This document shows positions 1 through 7,894 of a DNA stretch of 64,000 bases, piece after piece. The DNA lies in contig JAVKEJ010000058.1 of the NCBI GenBank assembly GCA_040221475.1, positions 1 to 64,000 of the forward strand. Reading direction: 5' to 3'. A model generated the notes under the pieces. It searched no databases and was not told the origin of the DNA. It worked only from the letters and a program-made list of their open reading frames with translations. This stretch comes from WLXB01 sp040221475. GTDB taxonomy: Bacteria > Pseudomonadota > Alphaproteobacteria > Rhodospirillales > Rhodospirillaceae. Within the stretch, counting starts at the first letter, position 1, and each line of letters starts with the position of its first letter. The position numbers were made by a program, and so were the translations under genes.

Positions 1-132
1 GAACCTGAGCCGGAACCTGAGCCGGAACCTGAGCCGGAACCTGAGCCGGAACCTGAGCCGGAACCTGAGCCGGAACCTGAGCCGGAACCTGAGCCGGAAC
101 CTGAGCCGGAACCTGAGCCGGAACCTGAGCCG
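1..132 (+). repeat. 11 exact tandem copies of a 12-bp unit encoding Glu-Pro
   Basis: The unit GAACCTGAGCCG is repeated 11 times with no mismatch and stays in frame with the mitofilin-like gene, giving 22 Glu-Pro dipeptides. The array reaches the left edge, so it may be longer. Perfect identity at third codon positions suggests recent slippage expansion, not old selection on the protein alone. Confidence 0.97.
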
Positions 133-1836
133 TTAACAACGGCTGACTCAGCCCCTGAACCAGTGCAAGAGCTAATACAACACCAGAACCCGAAACTTGA
201 GCCCGAGGATAATAAGCCGTCTGATGAAGCACCAGAACTCGCACATCTGTCTGACTCCAAACATGAGTTAGAAACACTTTCGGAACCAGACACAAATCCC
301 CTGGCAAAGGTCAAAAACCCAGCTACCATCAGCAGCGATCAAAAGGAGCCATCTGATTCAATGGCCCAAGCAAAAGACGAAACCAAAATTTCCGCACAAG
401 AAACGGAGCGAAACGTGCAAGATCAACCCGCACCAGATGCACCGCAACAAGACCGAGCAAAGCTAGACCCTCTTAAGACGGGCAGAACAGCACAGTTGAT
501 GGCGGAAGATGCAGCAGACCTACGGTCTCAAACCAGCCGCACGCAGAGTCAGCGAAAATCGAAAAAGAACGCTGATGTTGATGTGGATCCGATACCTGAC
601 GCGCCCATTCCATCAAGGACCGAGCGGGGGCCAGCTCAACCAAGGCAAACAGCGAAGCCGTCCAACAGCTTTGGCCGGTTTATCACGACCGTCATAGTGC
701 TTATTGTTGTGATTGCCGGGTTATTTGGCACCATGCCCTGGTGGTACGGTCGCATGCCAATGCTGGTGCAAGGGTGGGTTCCCGAACAACTGCGGCCACC
801 AAGCAGTCAAGTCTCAGCTTCGGTGACACAAGATATCATGGCCCTGCAACAGAGATTGGCGACGACAGAAACAGAGATCGCCGCACTGCAGAGAACGGTT
901 CAGTCCACACCGGCGACCGTACCGCTAGACACCTCTGCAACAGATTCGATTATAGCCGACCTGCAACAACGCCTCAGGAACATTGAGACGCAAGCTAACG
1001 TCACACCGACAGAAACAATCGGCGCAAACATCTCCGCCGAGTCTGTAACCGCACTGAGCAACGCGGTTACCACTCAAGCTCAACAACTGGCGACGGTTAC
1101 GGCTAGAATTGCAACTGTGGAGGCTGCGTTAGGAAATGCAACCACTCTGGAAGACGTCTCAACACGCGTGGCAAGGCTGGAAGATCGCAGTGCTGATGCA
1201 GCAACGGTGCTAACTTTGGCGGCCAGAATCACACAGGTTGAAGCAGCGGCCAGCACCTTAGTTAATGAGCAATCCAGCGCGATTGGCCTCCTGCTCTCCG
1301 TGTCGCAATTACAAGATGCCGTTTCTAACGGTCGCCCTTACGGATTAGAACTGGAAACCGTTAACGCATTTGCTGCAAAGGCCGAACGGGTTGCGTTTGA
1401 GACAACAGCACTCACCGCGCATCAAAACAGCGGCGTCGCAACGCGGGCAGAAATAAAAGACCGCTTTGATCGTATCGCGCCGGCGGTTGTGCGCGCAGAC
1501 CTGCTGCCCACAAACTCAGCCTCTTGGATTCAACGCGCGGTGGACCAGGTCTTGTCGTTGGTCAACGTCCGGCGGCTGGAAGATGATGGCAGCGCAACCG
1601 TTGGTGCCGTTATAAACCGCATTCAAAGCGCGTTAGACGAGGGAGATTTCTTAGCCGCAGTCGCCACAGCAGAGGAGTTAAGTGGCCTATCGGGCGATAC
1701 GCTGGCCCCATGGCTGAAGGATGCGCAAGTCCTGGTCGCCGCTGAGACAGCCGTTCGTGACCTGACCACCAAAGCGATCGCGCACATGAATTCGGGACGA
1801 GATATCACGACCCCCCGTGCGCAAACGGAAAACTAG
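1..1836 (+). CDS. Mitofilin/Mic60-like inner-membrane protein, 5' end outside window
   Basis: The reading frame is open from base 1, so the true start lies upstream; the GTG at 163 is only an internal Val codon. It begins with 44 residues of pure Glu-Pro repeat, followed by a long acidic, Ser/Pro-rich region, one membrane segment (FITTVIVLIVVIAGLFG, near 677-730), a coiled-coil-like stretch rich in Gln, Ala and Thr, and a C-terminal helical domain of mitofilin type (about 1480-1800, with WIQRAVDQVLSLVNVR). In alphaproteobacteria this family sits between hemC/hemD and hemY and is the bacterial relative of Mic60, which shapes inner-membrane invaginations. hemY follows after 3 bases, matching that gene order. 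The family call rests on the C-terminal domain, the topology and the neighbour. Confidence 0.8.
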   Translation, partial: EPEPEPEPEPEPEPEPEPEPEPEPEPEPEPEPEPEPEPEPEPEPLTTADSAPEPVQELIQHQNPKLEPEDNKPSDEAPELAHLSDSKHELETLSEPDTNPLAKVKNPATISSDQKEPSDSMAQAKDETKISAQETERNVQDQPAPDAPQQDRAKLDPLKTGRTAQLMAEDAADLRSQTSRTQSQRKSKKNADVDVDPIPDAPIPSRTERGPAQPRQTAKPSNSFGRFITTVIVLIVVIAGLFGTMPWWYGRMPMLVQGWVPEQLRPPSSQVSASVTQDIMALQQRLATTETEIAALQRTVQSTPATVPLDTSATDSIIADLQQRLRNIETQANVTPTETIGANISAESVTALSNAVTTQAQQLATVTARIATVEAALGNATTLEDVSTRVARLEDRSADAATVLTLAARITQVEAAASTLVNEQSSAIGLLLSVSQLQDAVSNGRPYGLELETVNAFAAKAERVAFETTALTAHQNSGVATRAEIKDRFDRIAPAVVRADLLPTNSASWIQRAVDQVLSLVNVRRLEDDGSATVGAVINRIQSALDEGDFLAAVATAEELSGLSGDTLAPWLKDAQVLVAAETAVRDLTTKAIAHMNSGRDITTPRAQTEN

Positions 1837-1839
1837 ACG

Positions 1840-3102
1840 ATGGTAAAAGTTATCCTCTACGTCTTTGGACTCACCATTGCCGTCGCGATTGCTGTCTGGC
1901 TTGCAAACCAGCCGGGCAGCGTCACAGTGGACTGGTTGGGATGGCGCATTAACACCTCAGTTGCCGTTCTGTTTGTGATGATTATTACTCTACTGATTAT
2001 TGGGGCCTTTCTCCTTCGGGCCTGGAGTGTTTTGGTAGGCGCGGGAAGAGCATTCAAAGAGTCTCGCAAAGATAAACGCCTCAACCGTGCTCTTGCGGCT
2101 TTGGCCGCAGGGTTTGCTGCGGTCAGAGGAGAGGATAAAGCCAGCGCTCAAAAAGCCGTTCGAGATGCTTCAGCGGCTCTAGGGGAGCATCAAGCTGTGC
2201 GTCTTCTCGAAGAGCAAACGGCCTTGATGATGGGCGACGCCAATCGAGCCTCGTCGGAGGCGCGGGAATTATTGACCGACCCCACCACTGAACTTGCTGC
2301 GTTACGTGATCTTACAGAGACGGCAAAAGCTTCAGGGGATTTTGAGGGCGCTCTAAGCCAAGCACAGCGGGCTTTAAGCCGGAAAAATCCGCCGCGCTGG
2401 GCCGTTAAATCCGTGCTGAACCTCCAAATTGCGCTGGCGCGCTGGCAAGAGGCCGCGGCAACTGCAGAACGCAAAGACCTAGAAAGCGTCTTCTCTATCG
2501 CAGATGTACCGCGTCTTAAGGCCGCCATTTACACCCACGCTGCTGCTGCAGCGCTTGCCAACCAAGACTTCAACCTGGCGATTAAGTTGGCGCGCCAAGC
2601 CCTGACCGCAGATGCTATCCATTCGCCCGCCGCGGCCGTCCTTGCGCGCGCTCTGAATGCGACTGGCAAAGGTAAAAAAGCTGCGGCAGAACTCGAAAAG
2701 TCTTGGGCGCTTAGCCCACACCCTTCAGTGCTTGCGGCCTACATAGAATTGGCCCCCGGAGAATCGGCCCTAGCGCGGGCCAGCCGCGTTGAAGCTCTGG
2801 TTTCAGGCAACGCGGAGCACCCTGAAAGCCGCCTGGCTACGGCTGAAAGCTCATTTAAGGCAGAGCTTTGGGGTCAGGCACGCAGTCGACTTGAGCCGCT
2901 ATTAGATCAAACAGCGGCGGCGCCTCATCGCTCACGTGCTGCGGCCCTCATGGCTCAGGTTGAACTCGGCGAAAACGGTGACACGAAGGCCGCTACACAA
3001 TACTTGGTCTTAGCGCTTGAATCAAAACCCGGAAAAAACGACGTGCAGCCACCGGCAAGTGCAGCAGACCTTTTGACGCCATCGTATTCACTTAGCCCGT
3101 AG
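1840..3102 (+). CDS. hemY: HemY-like TPR membrane protein
   Basis: 420 aa. Two N-terminal membrane helices (about residues 3-22 and 40-62) enclose the short HemY_N segment with the GSVTVDWLGWRINTS stretch, followed by an alanine-rich helical TPR-like region to the end. HemY proteins of this type are linked by gene neighbourhood to haem synthesis, but their role is scaffolding or unknown; this is not the protoporphyrinogen oxidase also named HemY in Gram-positive bacteria. The ATG starts 3 bases after the mitofilin stop, so the two are probably co-transcribed. The 3' end overlaps the convergent dipeptidase gene by 11 bases. Confidence 0.87.
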   Translation: MVKVILYVFGLTIAVAIAVWLANQPGSVTVDWLGWRINTSVAVLFVMIITLLIIGAFLLRAWSVLVGAGRAFKESRKDKRLNRALAALAAGFAAVRGEDKASAQKAVRDASAALGEHQAVRLLEEQTALMMGDANRASSEARELLTDPTTELAALRDLTETAKASGDFEGALSQAQRALSRKNPPRWAVKSVLNLQIALARWQEAAATAERKDLESVFSIADVPRLKAAIYTHAAAAALANQDFNLAIKLARQALTADAIHSPAAAVLARALNATGKGKKAAAELEKSWALSPHPSVLAAYIELAPGESALARASRVEALVSGNAEHPESRLATAESSFKAELWGQARSRLEPLLDQTAAAPHRSRAAALMAQVELGENGDTKAATQYLVLALESKPGKNDVQPPASAADLLTPSYSLSP

Positions 3103-3652
3103 TCATCATCGACAAGGGTAACACGCTATCACTCATCACAGGATAGCGACCACGCGGGCTAAATAATTGATAGTGCCACCACTCGTTTCGAAAAAAGTCC
3201 CATCCAGCTGCTGTCATAAGGCCCAGCAAAACTGCACGATTACGTTGGGCTGTGACTGAAATATTCAAGCTGCCGTGATGTGATTTGAGCGTGAAATCAT
3301 CAAAGGGTGTGCCCATATCCAACTCCGTGCCATTCTGGTCAACAAGTGTCAGGTCTATGGCAGCACCCATGGAGTGCGGTGACCCACGCCGGGGGTCTGC
3401 TAAAAAATCTGGATCAGGCGTATGCTCCCATAAAACCCACTGTGCTTCAGACGGGCGAAACGCATCGAATATTTTCAACTTCAGTCCAAGCGGCCTCGCC
3501 AAATCAATAGCGTTGGCCAAGAGTTCAGCCGCATCTGCGTGCAGATAACAGCCCGCACGAGCATAGATTTCTCGGCCTGTGAAGTTTTTCGGCGTTGCGT
3601 AAGCGATATCAAGATCGACATCGAAGTGAGAGGGCGTGATTTCAACAAGCAT
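3092..3652 (-). CDS. D-alanyl-D-alanine dipeptidase (VanX/DdpX family)
   Basis: 186 aa, a zinc-dependent M15D-type peptidase expected to cleave D-Ala-D-Ala. The zinc motif SPHSMGAAIDLTL (about residues 91-103) gives the His and Asp ligands, and EWWHY near residue 158 gives the catalytic Glu and third ligand His. DAFRPSEAQWVLW (about 63-75) carries the conserved Arg before the active site. No signal peptide is seen, so it is probably cytoplasmic. There are no vanA/vanH or peptide transporter genes beside it, so a role in D-Ala-D-Ala recycling is more likely than glycopeptide resistance. It is convergent with hemY and overlaps its end by 11 bases. Confidence 0.88.
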   Translation of the reverse strand: MLVEITPSHFDVDLDIAYATPKNFTGREIYARAGCYLHADAAELLANAIDLARPLGLKLKIFDAFRPSEAQWVLWEHTPDPDFLADPRRGSPHSMGAAIDLTLVDQNGTELDMGTPFDDFTLKSHHGSLNISVTAQRNRAVLLGLMTAAGWDFFRNEWWHYQLFSPRGRYPVMSDSVLPLSMMTTG

Positions 3653-3729
3653 GGGACACTATTCTCTGGATTGGCGAATGGCACATACTACCCTATTTTC
3701 CCTCAACACATGACCTAGAGGAAAGATCT

Positions 3730-4392
3730 ATGCGGGTTTTAGCCTTTGATACGTCCATGTCAGCGTGTTCTGTTGCCGTCTGGCAAGACAACGAGGTGCT
3801 TTCAGAAACCACCGAGATGATGGTGCATGGGCAAGCTGAGGCGCTTCTGCCCGCGATTGAACATGCCTTAAAGGTCAGCGCCATAACGTATGCCGACTTA
3901 GATCGGGTGGCCGTGACTGTAGGTCCCGGTTCATTTACTGGCGTGCGGGTCGGTTTGGCGACCGCGCGCGGATTAGGGGCTGCCACAGGCCTCCCTGTTA
4001 TGGGCATCCGGACGACTGAGGTGATCGCAACGCAAGCCCGGCAAGGAACAAACAAAGCAATCGCCGTGGTGATTGATGCGCGGCGGGCAGAAGTTTACCT
4101 GCATTGTTTTCATAATAACGGCCAGCAAATTATGGGCCCGGCCTGCTTGCTGCCCGAAGATGCAGCGGCGCAGCTAGAGCGCGACAACTGGGTGATCGCT
4201 GGTGACGCTGCAAAACTCGTTTCAAGCCACATGAAACAACATCACGACATCGCTGATGTGAAGAGTGTAAACGTTTTGACCCTGGCCGCCATGGTCGCAG
4301 ATCGGGCAGTTCCAGAAGTGGGGCCACGTCCAGTTTATATTCGACCACCAGACGCCGTTATACCTCGCAACGGCGGGCAACTCAGACCATGA
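3730..4392 (+). CDS. tsaB: tRNA threonylcarbamoyladenosine biosynthesis protein TsaB
   Basis: 220 aa. The N-terminus AFDTSMSACSVAVW (about residues 5-18) and the VGPGSFTGVRVGLATARG motif (about 64-81) are typical of TsaB, the non-catalytic partner that binds TsaD in the complex making t6A37 on ANN-decoding tRNAs. The length is normal for the family. A good Shine-Dalgarno (gagga, 3718-3722) precedes the ATG. rimI follows after 31 bases, the usual alphaproteobacterial pairing, so the two probably form one transcript. Confidence 0.95.
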   Translation: MRVLAFDTSMSACSVAVWQDNEVLSETTEMMVHGQAEALLPAIEHALKVSAITYADLDRVAVTVGPGSFTGVRVGLATARGLGAATGLPVMGIRTTEVIATQARQGTNKAIAVVIDARRAEVYLHCFHNNGQQIMGPACLLPEDAAAQLERDNWVIAGDAAKLVSSHMKQHHDIADVKSVNVLTLAAMVADRAVPEVGPRPVYIRPPDAVIPRNGGQLRP

Positions 4393-4423
4393 GTAACGCG
4401 GCCTTCCTGGCAAAGGCCAGATT

Positions 4424-4876
4424 ATGACCCCTCATTTCATCTCGATTGATTATAATCATGTTGAAGTGTTGGCCGCGCTTCACCACAACGCGTTTGACAT
4501 GTCATGGCGAAAAGACTCTTTTGCCGATTTGTTGAGCCATCCTGGGACCTATGGGTGGATCGCCTGCGACAAAAATCCACTTGGGTTCATTCTCTGCCGC
4601 AGCGTTGCTGATGAATCTGAAATCCTCACCCTGGCCGTTGCAAAAACAAACCGGCGCTTAGGCTTGGGCACATGCCTTCTGGCTGCGACGATAGACAGAG
4701 AACAGGCACAAGGATCGGAAGGTATGCATTTGGAAGTTGCTGCCGATAATACCGCCGCACGGGCACTCTACGAAAAAGCTGGGTTTCACATCTCAGGAAA
4801 ACGCAAAGGGTATTACGCAAGAAACGGCGATGCCGTTGATGCAATTCTGATGTATAAATCATTTAACAGAGCTTAG
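4424..4876 (+). CDS. rimI: Ribosomal protein S18 alanine N-acetyltransferase RimI-like
   Basis: 150-aa GNAT acetyltransferase. The acetyl-CoA motif is seen as LTLAVAKTNRRLGLGTCLL (about residues 67-85), followed by LEVAADNTAARALYEKAGF (about 103-121) and a YYARNGDAVDAILM ending, all as in RimI. The substrate in E. coli is the N-terminal Ala of ribosomal protein S18. An in-frame stop (4394-4396) rules out a start much upstream of the ATG at 4424. The position directly after tsaB supports the RimI assignment over a generic GNAT. Confidence 0.9.
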   Translation: MTPHFISIDYNHVEVLAALHHNAFDMSWRKDSFADLLSHPGTYGWIACDKNPLGFILCRSVADESEILTLAVAKTNRRLGLGTCLLAATIDREQAQGSEGMHLEVAADNTAARALYEKAGFHISGKRKGYYARNGDAVDAILMYKSFNRA

Positions 4877-4892
4877 AAACTGACAATATTCA

Positions 4893-5030
4893 ATAACTCA
4901 AGCCTTAATTAAAGAATGTTTTTTGATTTATGAGATCTAATAGTTTTTATTTATTTAAATATAAGTAGAAAAATCACTTTTTTACTTATTGATCTATATC
5001 TTTGGGACTTTTATATCTCACCTTCTGAAA
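4893..5030. promoter_or_regulatory. AT-rich mucR upstream region, possible MucR binding zone
   Basis: This stretch is strikingly AT-rich with many TpA steps compared with the surrounding coding DNA. MucR/Ros proteins bind AT-rich DNA with low sequence specificity, so autoregulation of the following gene is a fair inference. It contains the candidate promoter at 4989-5016. Confidence 0.4.
4989..5016 (+). promoter_or_regulatory. Candidate sigma70 promoter for mucR
   Basis: TTGATC (4989-4994) and TTATAT (5011-5016) are separated by 16 bases, about 40 bases before the mucR ATG. The surrounding DNA is so AT-rich that chance matches are common, so this is tentative. Confidence 0.3.
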
Positions 5031-5055
5031 GTCTATTGAAAGGCGTAACCTCATA

Positions 5056-5487
5056 ATGACAGAAACGCGCACGTCAACAGATTCGGACGTCCTAGCTTGG
5101 ACAAGTGAGATCGTAGCCGCTTACGTGGCCCATAACACCGTTGCACAAGATGACCTTGCAGGACTCATTATGAATGTGCACGCAACTCTCGCAAGGATCG
5201 GCTCAAATATCGAAAGCCCAGTTCTTCCAGAACCAGCTGTGAGCATAAAAAAGTCGATCACTCCAGATTACATCGTCTGCCTGGAAGATGGAAAAAAGCT
5301 CAAGATGCTCAAACGGCATCTCAATACAGCGTATGGAATGTCTCCTGAGGATTACCGGCAACGATGGGGGCTTGCGCCAGACTACCCAATGGTGGCCCCA
5401 AATTACGCTAAACATCGGTCATCATTGGCTAAGAAAATAGGTCTGGGCACGAATCCTGAGGCCAAAAAAGGCAAGGCGAGGAAATAA
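5056..5487 (+). CDS. mucR: MucR/Ros family transcriptional regulator
   Basis: 143 aa. The Ros/MucR signature runs from about residue 72: DYIVCLEDGKKLKMLKRHL, then GMSPEDYRQRWGL and DYPMVAPNYAKHRSSLAKK, ending in a Lys-rich tail. This family controls exopolysaccharide, motility and cell-cycle genes in alphaproteobacteria and acts in an H-NS-like way. The first three zinc positions (Cys, Asp nine residues before His) are present, but the fourth His of Ros (X3 after the third) is replaced by Ala (HLNTAY). It has its own AT-rich upstream region. A 6-bp hairpin (5476-5493) spans the stop codon but has no T-tract. Confidence 0.92.
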   Translation: MTETRTSTDSDVLAWTSEIVAAYVAHNTVAQDDLAGLIMNVHATLARIGSNIESPVLPEPAVSIKKSITPDYIVCLEDGKKLKMLKRHLNTAYGMSPEDYRQRWGLAPDYPMVAPNYAKHRSSLAKKIGLGTNPEAKKGKARK

Positions 5488-5637
5488 CCTCGCAGAAAAT
5501 CCGTAAATAACTGTCGAGCTTTTCTTTTCACCGACCAGCCTTGTGGCTAGACTGCACTTAGGCAACCGGTAAAGTAGCCTTGAAAGCGAATTATCGATGC
5601 CTACTTACAAAGAGACCCTCAACCGCGCGCTCAAATT

Positions 5638-6069
5638 ATGAACACTGAAGCCTCAGCTATAGAACTTCGATGCGTCGAGCAGGGCATGAAAATGACCGAG
5701 CAGCGGCGTGTCATCGCGCGCATTTTATCCGCAGCCGACGACCATCCCGACGTTGAGGAGGTCCATCGCCGCTCCGCCGAAGAAGATTCAAGAATTAGCA
5801 TTGCAACCGTCTATCGCACCATGCGCCTGTTTGAAGAAGCTGGCATAGTCGCCAGGCATGATTTTGGTGATGGGCGGGCGCGTTATGAAGAATCACCATC
5901 CACTCATCATGATCACCTGATCGATATTAGGTCAGGAGATGTCATTGAGTTTCGCAATGAAGAGATTGAGCGACTGCAAAAAGAAGTCGCTAAAAAACAT
6001 GGCTATAAATTGGTCAATCATCGCCTTGAACTTTATGCTGTGCCTGACGATACAACAGAAACGTCTTAG
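5638..6069 (+). CDS. fur: Fur-family metal-responsive repressor
   Basis: 143 aa, normal for Fur. The winged-helix part carries ISIATVYRTMRLFEEAGIV (about residues 53-71), and the metal-binding hinge STHHDHLIDI lies at about 88-97. The CxxC pair that follows this hinge in E. coli Fur is absent (DIRSGD instead), as is common in alphaproteobacterial Fur/Mur proteins, so the sensed metal could be iron or manganese. No clear Fur box was identified by eye. No strong Shine-Dalgarno is seen before the ATG at 5638. Confidence 0.9.
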   Translation: MNTEASAIELRCVEQGMKMTEQRRVIARILSAADDHPDVEEVHRRSAEEDSRISIATVYRTMRLFEEAGIVARHDFGDGRARYEESPSTHHDHLIDIRSGDVIEFRNEEIERLQKEVAKKHGYKLVNHRLELYAVPDDTTETS

Positions 6070-6217
6070 ACGCTCACAAACTGGCTGATATCGAAAATGC
6101 CAGAGACACGAAACCGTCATATCTTCTGTCGAAAAACGTCACGCGACATAACTTAGTGTGTTCTGGTATATTACCTACTAGAGAAGGTCTTCTTCATCCT
6201 GACCGGACGAGTACCAA

Positions 6218-7030
6218 ATGGGCGTATTTAAGCCTGTCATCTCTGGAAACCAAATTATTCGATTGGCCGCAAGCCGTTCTGAAATCGAAGCCGCACAGCG
6301 TTTGCGATATCGCGTTTTCTATGAAGAAATGGGTGCCCACCCCATGCCAGAAATGGCAGCGCGTGGATCAGACTTCGATAGATTTGATGAGGTATGCGAC
6401 CACCTGATTGTTATTGATCGCAGCAATCCCCATGAGTCCAATGTCGTTGGCACATACCGGTTTATGCGACGGAGCCATGCAGATGCTGCAGGCGGATTTT
6501 ATTCCGCCGATGAGTATGATTTATCTCCGCTGAGATCCAACGGTGGTGAAATTATGGAGTTGGGTCGCAGTTGCGTTGAGCCCTCATTTAGAACTCGGCA
6601 CACCATGCAACTGCTTTGGCGCGGTATTGCCGAATATATTGTGACGCATGATATTGATCTGATGTTTGGTTGCGCGAGTTTTTCAGGGACAGATATATCA
6701 GCAATCGCAGAACCTTTGTCTTATCTTTATTACAACCATCTTGCGCCTGATGACTTAAGGCCCAGAGCCGTTGAGAGGCGCTACTGTTCTCTCAAGCAAA
6801 CATCGGTTGATCTTATTGACCCTAAAAAAGCCCTTGCCCAACTGCCGCCTTTAATAAAAGGCTATTTGCGCTTAGGAGCGTTTGTTGGTGATGGCGCAGT
6901 GATAGACCATCAATTCAACACGACAGATGTTTGCATCGTTGTGCAGACAGACCGGATCGCAGACAGATACGCGAACCACTACGCCCTCGAAAATCGCACC
7001 CAAGAGTCAGCTCTTAGGAAAGCTTCTTGA
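6218..7030 (+). CDS. olsB: Ornithine N-acyltransferase OlsB-like (GNAT fold)
   Basis: 270 aa. The pattern is that of the OlsB/haemolysin-like acyltransferase family: AASRSEIEAAQRLRYRVFYEEMG near the N-terminus (about residues 17-39), VVGTYRFMRR (about 74-83), and GEIMELGRSCVEPSFR (about 109-124). OlsB transfers a 3-hydroxyacyl chain to the alpha-amino group of ornithine to give lyso-ornithine lipid. The stop overlaps the TTG start of a PlsC-type acyltransferase, the arrangement expected for the second step (OlsA). Phosphate-limitation control is known elsewhere, but no Pho box was recognised here. Confidence 0.83.
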   Translation: MGVFKPVISGNQIIRLAASRSEIEAAQRLRYRVFYEEMGAHPMPEMAARGSDFDRFDEVCDHLIVIDRSNPHESNVVGTYRFMRRSHADAAGGFYSADEYDLSPLRSNGGEIMELGRSCVEPSFRTRHTMQLLWRGIAEYIVTHDIDLMFGCASFSGTDISAIAEPLSYLYYNHLAPDDLRPRAVERRYCSLKQTSVDLIDPKKALAQLPPLIKGYLRLGAFVGDGAVIDHQFNTTDVCIVVQTDRIADRYANHYALENRTQESALRKAS

Positions 7031-7842
7031 CCGCTGCTGCGATTACGTTGCCAACCGCTGGCGGCGGAAAACTGCTCGCCATCTTTAGAGTGATCGCTTT
7101 TGTACCTTGGACATTAGGAGCTCTGATCACTCGCCTTATCGTCTGGCCCCTTGGCATACAAACCGCCCCACTGCGCGTCGCATATTATCGCGGATTGTGC
7201 AAAATTCTCGGAATTGAAGTTGTTACCCACGGATTGCCACAAACCCAGCGGCCATTGCTGATCGCCAGCAATCACATCTCTTACCTCGATATCATCGCCT
7301 ACGGCGCGGTCGCTGAACTAGAATTCGTTTCAAAAGCAGAAGTGGCACAGTGGCCTGTGATTGGCGGCTTGGCTAAATTGGCAGATACCGTGTTTATCGA
7401 TCGGCGGCGGAGCAAGGCCCTTGCAGCGCGTCAAGACATGGCGCACCGGCTCAATGCAGATCGCATGCTATTGTTTTTTCCGGAGGCCACTTCCGGAGAC
7501 GGGAATAGGCCGCTGCCCTTTAAGAGCGCCTTATTTACCGTCGCTGACGCCATGAATGGCGAAAAAAAGGTTATGATTCAACCTTCTGTCATTGCCTACA
7601 CACGCCTGAATGGCTTGCCAACGGGGGTCGGGTGGCGTTCGTTTTTCGCATGGTACGGCGACATGTCACTTTCCAGTCACGTTTGGCGCTTTTTGCAACT
7701 TGGCCGCACCACAATCGAGATCGCCTTTTTGCCCCCACTTTTAATGTCAGAAAATATGGATCGCAGGTCTATTGCCCAAACAACAGAATTGGCTGTTCGA
7801 TCAGGTTTTGCACGGTTGGTGTCTGGACGACCCCTTGCATAA
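7027..7842 (+). CDS. olsA: OlsA-like lyso-lipid O-acyltransferase (PlsC family)
   Basis: 271 aa. It has an N-terminal hydrophobic region, the acyltransferase HX4D motif in ASNHISYLDI (about residues 79-88), and the FPEATSGDG block (about 154-162) with VFIDRRR before it, all of the PlsC/LPLAT fold. It starts with TTG overlapping the olsB stop by 4 bases, so translational coupling is likely. Next to olsB the best inference is the second acylation in ornithine lipid synthesis, but 1-acylglycerol-3-phosphate acyltransferase activity is also possible. Confidence 0.82.
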   Translation: MTAAAITLPTAGGGKLLAIFRVIAFVPWTLGALITRLIVWPLGIQTAPLRVAYYRGLCKILGIEVVTHGLPQTQRPLLIASNHISYLDIIAYGAVAELEFVSKAEVAQWPVIGGLAKLADTVFIDRRRSKALAARQDMAHRLNADRMLLFFPEATSGDGNRPLPFKSALFTVADAMNGEKKVMIQPSVIAYTRLNGLPTGVGWRSFFAWYGDMSLSSHVWRFLQLGRTTIEIAFLPPLLMSENMDRRSIAQTTELAVRSGFARLVSGRPLA

Positions 7843-7894
7843 CAATAACTTCAGGCTTTGCCTTCCCAACGGCGAGGCGGTATAGAGCAGTTCT

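Noticed and set aside
1..132. Repeat array as a CRISPR
   Set aside because: There are no spacers; the units are contiguous and in frame with a protein gene.
3092..3652. Vancomycin resistance cluster at the VanX-type gene
   Set aside because: No vanA, vanH or vanS/R-like genes are nearby, so the gene is more likely for D-Ala-D-Ala recycling.
5476..5493. Terminator at the mucR stop codon
   Set aside because: A 6-bp hairpin exists but it spans the stop codon and has no T-tract.
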